From Candidatus Melainabacteria bacterium RIFCSPHIGHO2_02_FULL_34_12 (GTDB lineage Bacteria; Cyanobacteriota; Vampirovibrionia; 2-02-FULL-35-15), in contig MFRM01000013.1 in the NCBI GenBank assembly GCA_001784555.1, positions 1 to 64,000 on the forward strand: DNA of 64,000 nt. Direction: 5' to 3'. This document shows, one piece after another, positions 35,373 to 42,430 of this stretch (the stretch's first letter is position 1; each line of letters starts with the position of its first letter). The notes beneath the pieces are model-generated. The model was not told the DNA's origin. It worked only from the letters and a program-made list of their open reading frames with translations, and did not search any database. The position numbers and the translations under genes are program-made.

Positions 35373-36637
35373 AGTTCTTCTCCAAACTCATACAATGTTA
35401 CACCAACAGCATATTCCAGTTCTGCAACAGCTACTCGATAACCAAGAAGGCTTTCAAGATATGATTCAGTTATATATCTGTTTTGCTGTTCTGTATTCAA
35501 AACATCAGTTAAGGATAATTTACCTAATTTATATCCTTCTTTTGTCATATCCAGGATATTTTCTGAATCATCAATTAGTCCACTTTGAAACCTGTGAACC
35601 TGCTCCTCCTTTACTTCAAGCTCATGAAATGCATTTGCAACTTCAATTTTTATGTCGTGCTCAATTCTTTCCCTTTCCTTTTCCAGATAACCAACGTGTG
35701 CTTTTGCTTCACTAATTTCTCCCTGTTTTCTGTTAAATACAGGTATTTGAAATGAACCACCAATGAACGGACCCCACCTATTATTTCCCTGACTTGGTCT
35801 TACGGGTCCTCCTACAATATTGAGATTTGGCAAACGTTCCCATCTTGCCTTTTTAATTTTTGCCTCAGCAATCCCAAATTCTTTCTCAAGGATTGCAATA
35901 TCAATTCTTTTATCAAGAGCTCTATCAATTATTTCTTTTACCTCAGGATGCTCGTGTAATTTTATTTTTGGTTTCAACTCCGCAACTACTGGTGATAAAA
36001 GTTCAGAATCAGGATCTCTGCCTAAAATATGATTGAATTCAATTTTTGCTTTTTGCAGCCTGCCCTCGAATTCACTTAACTGGTTTTGAGCTTTAAGATA
36101 TTCTGCTTTTGTTCTTATAAGATCAAGTCTGGAAATATCACCTGCATCATATCTCTTCTCTGCTACATCCAGTAATGTTTTATAAAAATCAGACCTTTCT
36201 TTTGCTAAATCAAGAATCTGAAGACCTACCGACAACTGTGCATATGCAGCATGAACCTCGGTATGGATTTCCCATAAAGTTTTTCTTACTTCAAGTTCAT
36301 CCTTAGAAATCTCCTCTTTTGCAAGCTTTATCCTCCAGTATCTTTTTCTTCCAACTTCGATCTCACTGCCTAATTCAATAGCATGGAAAGAACCACCTTT
36401 TACAATTTCAGCATTTGAACCAATAAAAGGATTTGGTCTGTATTTTGCAAAAATAAGTTTTGCCTGAGAAACAGGCAAAGTAGCAAGGGCAGATTTAACA
36501 TGGTGATTATTTTCCATGGCTTGTGTCAGAGCATCTTTTAAAGTTAATGTTTTTTCACTTGATGCCTGCACGAAAATATTTTGCCAAAAAGCAAAAAAGA
36601 AAATTAAAAAAATAAAAATAATTCTAAATGTAAACAT
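35369..36637 (-). CDS. TolC-family outer-membrane channel (CusC/CzcC type)
   Basis: 422 residues from ATG 36637, which places a signal peptide (about 1-24, ending in VQA) at the N-terminus; the frame is open back to 36703. Two OEP repeats, each with long helices, begin at LTLKDALTQAMENNHHV and near KLHEHPEVKEIIDRAL. NRKQGEISEAKAHVGYLEKERERIEHDIK is typical of TolC proteins. It forms the outer-membrane exit duct of the metal pump. It overlaps the adaptor gene by 4 bases (ATGA type). Confidence 0.9.
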   Translation of the reverse strand: MFTFRIIFIFLIFFFAFWQNIFVQASSEKTLTLKDALTQAMENNHHVKSALATLPVSQAKLIFAKYRPNPFIGSNAEIVKGGSFHAIELGSEIEVGRKRYWRIKLAKEEISKDELEVRKTLWEIHTEVHAAYAQLSVGLQILDLAKERSDFYKTLLDVAEKRYDAGDISRLDLIRTKAEYLKAQNQLSEFEGRLQKAKIEFNHILGRDPDSELLSPVVAELKPKIKLHEHPEVKEIIDRALDKRIDIAILEKEFGIAEAKIKKARWERLPNLNIVGGPVRPSQGNNRWGPFIGGSFQIPVFNRKQGEISEAKAHVGYLEKERERIEHDIKIEVANAFHELEVKEEQVHRFQSGLIDDSENILDMTKEGYKLGKLSLTDVLNTEQQNRYITESYLESLLGYRVAVAELEYAVGVTLYEFGEEL

Positions 36638-36686
36638 GCCCTTAAAATGACGAAAGATAAGTGTTTCGGTTCTGGGAGTATATCTT

Positions 36687-37631
36687 TTATCCGCCAAGAG
36701 CAATAGCAGCTGATTCAGATGCAGCTTCTGCTACACAAACCGGAGCACCACAACAGGCACATACTGCTCCTTCAGTTCTCATTGCAAGTGATTCGTCTTC
36801 ACTAACGGCATTAAAGTACAAAAAAGCTTTATCAACTAAATGACCAAGCCCTACAAAACCTAAACTTAGCCCAAGAATCTGCAAAGCAGAAATTCCAATA
36901 TTACCGAAAAATCTTTTTACAGAGAAGTCCAATGAACTGTTTAGTTCTCTTAATTTATTCAGAGGTAAATTTAAGAGTGCTGGAACAGTATTAATCAGGA
37001 TTTGTAGCTTTGCAAGTTTAAGTGATTCACTTTTATTTATACTGAATCTTGATTTTAAGGAATTATGATCATCATGTTCAGTGTAATCATGGTCTTCATG
37101 AGCACATTTTTCAGTATGGACATGCTTTCCGTTTTTCTCAATAAAAAATACTGCAAGTGCCATAAGCGGTCTTATTAGTACACGCGGTAAATTTGCAAAC
37201 TTTTGAGCTGATATTACAGCCAGAGAACTTAAGCAGGTAAAAAATAATTTCAATGGATTTTTAAAACCTCTGTTTGTCAGGTGCATAGCAACTATTGACA
37301 TAGGAGAAGCTATTAAAGAATCAGTATGAAAAGGTTTGTTTACTTCAGACATAAGAAGTGCAGGAGTAAGATTACTAGCCATAAGTAATAATTGTTTAGT
37401 CGTAGAGTTAACTTTCAGTTCTTTTATAGTATCTTCAAGCGGAAATAATCCTTCAAGAAAATCTCTTACGCAATTAAGGCATCCCCATTCAGTAGTATGG
37501 TTATGCTCTGCTTCAACTTTACAAGTAGGAACTGGACAATCACCGTCATGTTCATCGTGATGAGGACCGACACCACCAGATAAAGCAGGTGATGTAACTG
37601 ACGGTTTATATTGTGCAATAGCTGTTGGCAT
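36687..37631 (-). CDS. His/Cys-rich membrane protein of the metal-efflux operon
   Basis: About 314 residues from ATG 37631 (GAGG 4 bases upstream; an upstream TTG is possible). The N-terminus has PHHDEHDGDCPVPTC and CLNC. A central His-rich loop (HVHTEKCAHEDHDYTEHDDH) lies between hydrophobic segments, and the C-terminus ends with CACCGAPVC and a Gly/Ala tail. Several hydrophobic segments suggest a membrane protein. No family is recognised. Three separate metal-ligand clusters, and its position between csoR and the channel gene, suggest metal delivery or sensing for the pump; that role is inference. Confidence 0.75.
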   Translation of the reverse strand: MPTAIAQYKPSVTSPALSGGVGPHHDEHDGDCPVPTCKVEAEHNHTTEWGCLNCVRDFLEGLFPLEDTIKELKVNSTTKQLLLMASNLTPALLMSEVNKPFHTDSLIASPMSIVAMHLTNRGFKNPLKLFFTCLSSLAVISAQKFANLPRVLIRPLMALAVFFIEKNGKHVHTEKCAHEDHDYTEHDDHNSLKSRFSINKSESLKLAKLQILINTVPALLNLPLNKLRELNSSLDFSVKRFFGNIGISALQILGLSLGFVGLGHLVDKAFLYFNAVSEDESLAMRTEGAVCACCGAPVCVAEAASESAAIALGG

Positions 37632-37668
37632 TTTCCTCAAATCAATATATCACAATAACAAAGGCGCT

Positions 37669-37947
37669 TTACTTTTTAGGATTGTGTTTTATTGTTTCCA
37701 TAACTTCTTTTATAAGCTTCTGACCGGAACCTTTTTTTATAGCATGGCTTACACATGTTGCTAGATGATCCTCTAGGATAATTTCTGTAAGCTTATTTAA
37801 AGCTGACTGTACGGCCTGTATTTGTTTTACTATATCAATGCAATATTTATCTTCCTCGATCATCTTACTTATACCGTGCAGATGTCCTGAAACATAAGAC
37901 ATTCTTTTTAATACTTCTTTTTTAACTTTTGGATTTTGATGAAGCAT
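37669..37947 (-). CDS. csoR: CsoR-family metal-sensing repressor
   Basis: 92 residues, all-helical DUF156 fold. The Cu(I) ligand set of CsoR appears at Cys36, His61 and Cys65, the spacing known for M. tuberculosis CsoR. It is therefore the Cu-type (x-C-H-C) rather than formaldehyde (FrmR) or nickel (RcnR) pattern. Upon metal binding, CsoR releases C/G-tract operators. Such an operator lies at 38048-38072 and a near-copy at 42178-42203. It heads the efflux operon and is divergent from two small Cys-rich genes. Confidence 0.93.
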   Translation of the reverse strand: MLHQNPKVKKEVLKRMSYVSGHLHGISKMIEEDKYCIDIVKQIQAVQSALNKLTEIILEDHLATCVSHAIKKGSGQKLIKEVMETIKHNPKK

Positions 37948-38000
37948 TCTTATACCCTTTTTAAACTCAAATTCTCTTTAAATTAATGATATTTAACACA

Positions 38001-38029
38001 ATTATAACCACAATATGAGATTTATACAA
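38001..38029 (-). promoter_or_regulatory. Predicted promoter of the csoR-efflux operon
   Basis: On the minus strand TTGTAT and TATAAT are separated by exactly 17 bases, 54 bases upstream of the csoR start. It points away from the divergent Cys-rich genes. The CsoR-like operator lies 19 bases behind its -35 box, so repression of this side could be weaker or indirect. Confidence 0.55.
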
Positions 38030-38047
38030 TTAGATACTGTATTTTTA

Positions 38048-38075
38048 ATACCCCCCAGGAAGGGGTGGGTATAAT
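38048..38075 (+). promoter_or_regulatory. CsoR-type operator overlapping a -10 box
   Basis: ATACCC-N13-GGGTAT with C/G tracts inside matches the character of known CsoR operators. The right arm runs into a perfect TATAAT (38070-38075), so bound repressor would cover the promoter. The start codon of the first Cys-rich gene is only 18 bases after the -10 box, implying a leader of about 12 bases. Confidence 0.7.
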
Positions 38076-38093
38076 AAAAATATCCGGTAAAAA

Positions 38094-38342
38094 ATGATGA
38101 GATTCTATTTTTCACTTATTGTTTTATTTGTCTTTGGCCTAAACACTTCTATGGCAGCATTTGCATGCGGATGTGGATGTAAAGATAAAAACTGTGGTGC
38201 TAAAGCAGAAGCACCCATTAAAGAAAAGCTTTATTGTGAAGAAACGAAAAAGATAATAGTAGCTCAAACAATTAATAGTATTGAAAATGGAGCACTGGAT
38301 TCAGATGGTTGTAAAGGTAATTGTAATAATGGAGGAAAATAA
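38094..38342 (+). CDS. Small secreted Cys-rich protein (82 aa)
   Basis: 82 residues. Signal peptide at about 1-22. The mature part starts with FACGCGCKDKNCG, has YCEETKK in the middle and ends with a second cluster GCKGNCNNGGK: eight Cys in about 60 residues. It lies directly behind the CsoR-type operator and probably binds metal outside the cytoplasm. A GGAGG near its end serves the next small gene. No known family recognised. Confidence 0.8.
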   Translation: MMRFYFSLIVLFVFGLNTSMAAFACGCGCKDKNCGAKAEAPIKEKLYCEETKKIIVAQTINSIENGALDSDGCKGNCNNGGK

Positions 38343-38344
38343 AT

Positions 38345-38476
38345 ATGAAAAAGGTAGTTTTATCATTGGTTGCAGGCATATTAATAGGTGTAAGTGGATT
38401 TGCAGTTGCAGGTCATTTTATGAATTGCAAATGCGGTACATTATGTGCATGTAATCCATGTCATTGCAATAAATAA
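38345..38476 (+). CDS. Metallothionein-like secreted peptide (43 aa)
   Basis: ATG 38345 with GGAGG 9 bases upstream, 2 bases after the preceding stop. The signal peptide ends at GFAVA. The mature peptide of about 21 residues has six Cys in C-x-C-x3-C-x-C-x2-C-x-C spacing (NCKCGTLCACNPCHCNK). The same spacing occurs in the peptide at 42268-42393. This density is typical of metallothionein-like Cu(I) or Zn binding, but such proteins are normally cytoplasmic. Not a recognised family. Confidence 0.75.
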   Translation: MKKVVLSLVAGILIGVSGFAVAGHFMNCKCGTLCACNPCHCNK

Positions 38477-38478
38477 TT

Positions 38479-38504
38479 GTAGGGGCGTAGGGTGCTACGC
38501 CTAC
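38479..38504. repeat. GTAGGGGC-type palindromic repeat, copy 6
   Basis: GTAGGGGCGTAG and CTACGCCTAC face each other around GGTG (one unpaired base). It sits immediately after the small Cys-rich peptide gene. It could stop transcription by forming a hairpin, but no T-tract follows. Confidence 0.75.
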
Positions 38505-38545
38505 AGTGAAAATGTAATAGAATTATTCTAGAAAGATTTAATTCT

Positions 38546-38962
38546 ATGAAATCATATACTGAGTATCTGACATTTAATACAAAAAAACGAAGAGAATATA
38601 TAAACATTACTCCACGGGTTGAAGAAGCCGTAAGGAAGTCAGGAGTAAAAGAAGGACTTGTTCTGGTTAATCCTATGCATATAACAGCAAGCTGTTATAT
38701 AAACGATGATGAGGAAGGATTAATAAATGATTTTGATGAGTTCTTAGAAAAAATTGCACCGTATGATTTAAAAAAATACCGTCATCATCAAACAGGCGAA
38801 GATAATGGCGACTCACATTTAAAAAGACAATTGTTTGGAAGAGAAGTAGTAGTTGCAATTACTGACGGCAAGCTTGATTTTGGTACATGGGAACAAATAT
38901 TTTATGCTGAGTTTGACGGAAAACGAAACAAACGAGTCTTAGTTAAGATTATTGGGGAATAA
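38546..38962 (+). CDS. YjbQ family (secondary thiamine-phosphate synthase / UPF0047)
   Basis: 138 residues, the full length of the family. Conserved features include [64 protein letters not shown], with a conserved His cluster. The E. coli homolog YjbQ has weak thiamine-phosphate synthase activity; the real role is unclear. The last 18 codons are present a second time at 39091-39147 with only silent changes. Confidence 0.92.
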   Translation: MKSYTEYLTFNTKKRREYINITPRVEEAVRKSGVKEGLVLVNPMHITASCYINDDEEGLINDFDEFLEKIAPYDLKKYRHHQTGEDNGDSHLKRQLFGREVVVAITDGKLDFGTWEQIFYAEFDGKRNKRVLVKIIGE

Positions 38963-38995
38963 ATAATCTACTTGGTTTATCAGAAACTAATAAAG

Positions 38996-39080
38996 TGAGG
39001 CTGGAACTGATTTATTTAGTCCAGCCGAACAGTCTATGCAAAGCCGGTTCGAGGAGCTACGTCACCGCAGAACCGGCGGC
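38996..39080. repeat. GC-rich double-hairpin element between duplicated gene ends
   Basis: Two inverted repeats lie in tandem: GAGGCTGGA...TCCAGCC (about 38997-39026) and GCCGGTTC...GAACCGGC (39043-39077). The core includes GAGGAGCTACGTCACCGCAG, similar in style to the cores of the other MITE-like elements. It separates the two copies of the yjbQ 3' end. Confidence 0.55.
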
Positions 39081-39090
39081 AATAAAAAAC

Positions 39091-39147
39091 GCTGAGTTTG
39101 ACGGAAAACGAAATAAGAGGGTGTTAGTTAAAATTATTGGGGAATGA
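39091..39147 (+). pseudogene. Second copy of the yjbQ 3' end (18 codons and stop)
   Basis: Fifty-seven bases that translate to the same 18 residues as the end of the intact gene ([18 protein letters not shown]), followed by TGA instead of TAA. It differs from 38906-38962 at seven bases; all coding differences are synonymous. No start or upstream coding sequence is attached, so it is a remnant. Confidence 0.85.
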
Positions 39148-39354
39148 TTTTAAGCAATACATAATTAAAGCTATTATTTCCTTAATCAAGTTACAAAAAA
39201 TTTTTATCTTTTCTAATTTTATTAAAAAAAGACTCAATAGGAAAACCATTAAATGTAAAATATTCCTAAGTTTTTAAAACAGTCACCAAACCGGTCAGAG
39301 TTTATATTTACCTGGCAGGAAAAGAAAACTAAATAAAATACAAGGGCCCAAAGT

Positions 39355-41430
39355 ATGGTTGCAGAAACCTTAGATATATATAACAAATCCAAAGAAGATC
39401 TTATTAGGGAATTGAAAATTCTCAGAGCACAGCTTGCTGTTATTAAAGAAATAAAATCCTCTGAGGAAATGTATAAAAAGTTAATAGATAATGCAAATGA
39501 TGCCATATTCCTGGCAGATGCAGAAACAGGAATTATTATTGATGCAAATAAAAAAGCTGAAAATCTAATCGGGTTACCTCTTGAAAAAATAATAGGCTTA
39601 CATCAATCAGCCCTTCATCCAAAAGAAGAAGCAGAAAAATATAAAAAAATGTTTTCAGAAGATGTTGAACGAGGTCATGGAATTACACCGCATGAAATAT
39701 TTATCTGTAATAATGAAGGCAGAAATATTCCTGTAGAAATAAGCGCAAGTGTCTTAGAAATTAAGGATAAGAAAGTTATTCAGGGAATATTCAGGGATTT
39801 AAGAAGATGGAAACAAGCAGAAACTTCACAATCACAGCTTGCAGCAATCGTAGAACACTCTGCTGATGGAATAATTGGCACAAGCCCGGAAGGTATTATT
39901 TTTAGCTGGAACCCGGGAGCAGAAAAAATATACGGTTATTCTGCAAATGAAGTTTTAGGAAAATCTGTCATTGACATTTTTGTGCCTGAAAATCATAAAG
40001 AAATTCTTGAAAAAATAGAAAAAATTAAAAACATAAAAAGAACTGAACACTATGAAGCATTAAGAACAAGGAAAGACGGCAAACAAATTTATATCTCTGT
40101 AGAGATTGCTCCAATATTAGACAAAGATGGGAATTGTACTGGTACTTCTTCAGTAGTAAGAGATATAACAGAACGAAAACTTACAGATGAGGCATATTAT
40201 GAAACCCAAAGAAAACTTACTACCTTGATAAATCATTTACCAGGATTTGCGTATCGTTGTGCAAATGATCGCAACTGGACAATGGAATTTTTAAATGATG
40301 GATTTTTTGAGCTTACTGGTTATAAACCAGAGGAAGTAATAAATAATAAATTACTATCATTTAATTCATTAATTATGCCGGAAGATAGAGAGTATATCTG
40401 GAGTGCTATTCAAAAATCAGTTTCAAAAAAACTGCCGTTTACAATTGAATATAGGATTAAAACAAAAGATGGAAAAATAAAATGGATTTGGGAAAGAGGT
40501 AGTGCAGTACTTGATTCTAATAATAATGTAATTGCACTTGAAGGTTTTGATTTTGATATTACTGAACGTAAAGAAGCAGAAGAAAAGCTTAATCAATTTG
40601 CATCTCTTGTAAATGCTTCAAATGATGCAATTATTGGAGAATTGTCGGATGGAACAATTATAAGCTGGAATCCTGCAGCAGAAAAAATATATGGATATCA
40701 AGAAGATGAGATTATTGGAAGACATTATTCAGTGTTTGTTCCACCAGAAGACAGAGATGCAATACTGGAAATTAAGGAAAAAATTAAAAATGGAGAAAAT
40801 ATAAGACATTATGAAACAATGCGTTTTAGAAAAGATGGTTCTACCGTATTTGTTTCGATGAATATTTCTCCGGTAAAAAATACAAAAGGAGAAATAATAG
40901 GACTTTCTGCAGTTGTACGGGATATAACTGATAAACTAAAACTTGAAGCAGAGCTTGAAAAAGCCAGAAAAAAAGAGCAGCAAGAAAAAGAAATAAAATC
41001 TCTTGAAGAGCTTGTAAGACCTGTTAAATCAAAAGATATTACATCACAATTATTTGGACTTATTCCATTGGAAAAATCAGTTCCTGGTATTTTTAATCAG
41101 ATTGTTAAAAGATATGAAAATCTTGTCCAAAAGGCTGTCCTGGAAAATGATGAATCAAATAAGCAATATATTTCAGAAGAATTAAAATTTATAAGTGATG
41201 AATTGTTCAGCTTAAAAGCAGGTCCGGCAGATATAATGGAAATACAGAGTCAAGTCTTAAAGAATAATAATAAAATTGATCCTTTAAGAGGAGATATTTT
41301 AACTGAAAAATCACGATTTATGATAATTGAACTTATGGGATATCTTGTTAATCATTACCGCAAACAGTTTCTTATAACAAGAGATCCGACACAAATGAAA
41401 ATATTAAAAAATGCATATTTAAATGAATGA
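39355..41430 (+). CDS. Multi-PAS sensor protein without kinase domain
   Basis: 691 residues, no membrane span. After a short coiled coil there are four PAS/PAC units (about 40-150, 155-275, 280-400 and 405-530), each with signatures such as DANDAIF, GRNIPVE and ITERK. The C-terminal 150 residues are helical (EKSVPGIFNQIVKRYENLVQKAVLEND...IMEIQSQVL...GYLVNHYRK) and look like the four-helix RsbU N-terminal or KaiA-like interaction domain; this is a resemblance seen by eye. No HisKA, HATPase or GGDEF is present, so output must be via a partner. It overlaps the MEDS-protein gene by 8 bases. Confidence 0.8.
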   Translation: MVAETLDIYNKSKEDLIRELKILRAQLAVIKEIKSSEEMYKKLIDNANDAIFLADAETGIIIDANKKAENLIGLPLEKIIGLHQSALHPKEEAEKYKKMFSEDVERGHGITPHEIFICNNEGRNIPVEISASVLEIKDKKVIQGIFRDLRRWKQAETSQSQLAAIVEHSADGIIGTSPEGIIFSWNPGAEKIYGYSANEVLGKSVIDIFVPENHKEILEKIEKIKNIKRTEHYEALRTRKDGKQIYISVEIAPILDKDGNCTGTSSVVRDITERKLTDEAYYETQRKLTTLINHLPGFAYRCANDRNWTMEFLNDGFFELTGYKPEEVINNKLLSFNSLIMPEDREYIWSAIQKSVSKKLPFTIEYRIKTKDGKIKWIWERGSAVLDSNNNVIALEGFDFDITERKEAEEKLNQFASLVNASNDAIIGELSDGTIISWNPAAEKIYGYQEDEIIGRHYSVFVPPEDRDAILEIKEKIKNGENIRHYETMRFRKDGSTVFVSMNISPVKNTKGEIIGLSAVVRDITDKLKLEAELEKARKKEQQEKEIKSLEELVRPVKSKDITSQLFGLIPLEKSVPGIFNQIVKRYENLVQKAVLENDESNKQYISEELKFISDELFSLKAGPADIMEIQSQVLKNNNKIDPLRGDILTEKSRFMIIELMGYLVNHYRKQFLITRDPTQMKILKNAYLNE

Positions 41431-41995
41431 AGTTCAACAAAATTTAACCATACAAGAATGTAATCTTCATGATCACACATACATGACTTATACTAATCAA
41501 AATGAATTTTTTCATTGTGCAATTCCTTTTTTAAATGAAGGCATTAAAAAAAATGAAAAGTGTCTTATTGTAATAGATCTTATAAAACGAGAAGATGTTT
41601 TAAGAAATTTCAAATTTCTTTTTAGAGACGGAATAAATCCTTTTGAAGAAATGGGCCATTCCAAAAGAATCCAAATCGAACAATTTAAAGATATTTATCT
41701 TGTCGGGGGTAGTTTTAATCCAACTAAAACTTTAGAAATATATTTAGCATTCTTAAATAATGCAATTCTTGAAGCCTATAAAGGCTTAAGAGTATTTGCT
41801 GAAATATCTTCTTCTACTAAAAAATATATTCCGGCAGAAGATTTTTTAAACTGGGAAGAAGAAGCAAATAATCATTTTGATAATAAATTTCTTGCAGTAT
41901 GTGCTTATGATTCAAATTATTTTGACAGCAGTTTTCTGACCAGCGTTAATAAAAGGCATCCCATAAAAATAAATGTCTTAAAAACAAGACTTTAA
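41423..41995 (+). CDS. MEDS-domain protein
   Basis: 190 residues. HTYMTYTNQNEFFHCAIPFLNEGIKKNEKCLIV followed by LRVFAEIS and the LNWEEEAN segment fit the MEDS (methanogen/methylotroph DcmR sensory) domain, a KaiC/RecA-related fold often lacking ATPase motifs. No HTH or kinase is attached. It overlaps the multi-PAS gene by 8 bases, which indicates co-translation and a joint signalling role. The ligand is unknown. Confidence 0.8.
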   Translation: MNEVQQNLTIQECNLHDHTYMTYTNQNEFFHCAIPFLNEGIKKNEKCLIVIDLIKREDVLRNFKFLFRDGINPFEEMGHSKRIQIEQFKDIYLVGGSFNPTKTLEIYLAFLNNAILEAYKGLRVFAEISSSTKKYIPAEDFLNWEEEANNHFDNKFLAVCAYDSNYFDSSFLTSVNKRHPIKINVLKTRL

Positions 41996-42002
41996 GTTTA
42001 TA

Positions 42003-42111
42003 AGGACTTACGCAAAGTTCACTGGGTATGGTACCCATTCGCTCCTTTCCCGCCCTAAAGGGCACACGTCGCTCAGGGCACCATACCGCAGTTCATTTTT
42101 GCGTAAGTCCT
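42003..42111. mobile_element. MITE-like element with 14-bp terminal inverted repeats
   Basis: AGGACTTACGCAAA and TTTGCGTAAGTCCT bound 109 bases; the inverted homology continues imperfectly inward (GTTCACTGGGTATGGT against ACCATACCGCAGTTCA). The core is GC-rich with no gene. Ends of the AGGACTTACGCA type are familiar from cyanobacterial insertion elements; I state this from memory and could not check it. Confidence 0.7.
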
Positions 42112-42177
42112 GTTTATATAAAAATTAATTAAAAACATTAATAATTCGCCCGATTTTATGCTGTTTTTATCATTTTA

Positions 42178-42206
42178 ATACCCATACCGGGGGGGTAGGG
42201 TATAAT
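42178..42206 (+). promoter_or_regulatory. Second CsoR-type operator overlapping a -10 box
   Basis: ATACCC-N14-GGGTAT with an inner TACC/GGTA pair, running into TATAAT at 42201-42206. The layout is the same as at 38048-38075 apart from one spacer base. It lies 62 bases upstream of the 41-residue Cys-rich peptide gene. No csoR is adjacent, so the repressor at 37.7 kb would act in trans. Confidence 0.7.
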
Positions 42207-42267
42207 ACTATTAACCCTGCCATAAATCTCATGTGTTAGGTTTAGGGCAGAAAAAAAGGAGGCATAA

Positions 42268-42393
42268 ATGAAAAATCTAATGTTAACTTTAGTGATTGCT
42301 CTGGGCCTTACTGCAGGTGGATTAGCACTGGCAAATAGTCTAAATTGTCCTTGCGGATCTACATGCACCTGTAGTCCTTGTAATTGCAAGTAA
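42268..42393 (+). CDS. Metallothionein-like secreted peptide (41 aa), paralog
   Basis: ATG 42268 with a perfect AAGGAGG 5 bases upstream. Signal peptide ends near LALAN. The mature part NCPCGSTCTCSPCNCK has six Cys in the same C-x-C-x3-C-x-C-x2-C-x-C spacing as the peptide at 38345. It is preceded by a CsoR-type promoter and followed by a strong terminator, so it is an autonomous, probably highly expressed single-gene unit. Confidence 0.8.
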   Translation: MKNLMLTLVIALGLTAGGLALANSLNCPCGSTCTCSPCNCK

Positions 42394-42400
42394 CTTAATG

Positions 42401-42430
42401 AGAGGCGGTCAAAAAACCGCCTCTTTTTTT
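42401..42430 (+). terminator. Rho-independent terminator
   Basis: A perfect 9-bp stem (AGAGGCGGT / ACCGCCTCT), 6-base loop and a following run of six T. It sits 8 bases after the stop of the 41-residue peptide. It also overlaps the end of the convergent outer-membrane protein gene. Confidence 0.92.

Noticed and set aside
39043-39077. GGTTCGA-containing hairpin that might be a tRNA T-arm
   Set aside because: No cloverleaf, acceptor stem or anticodon arm; it is part of a GC-rich palindromic element.
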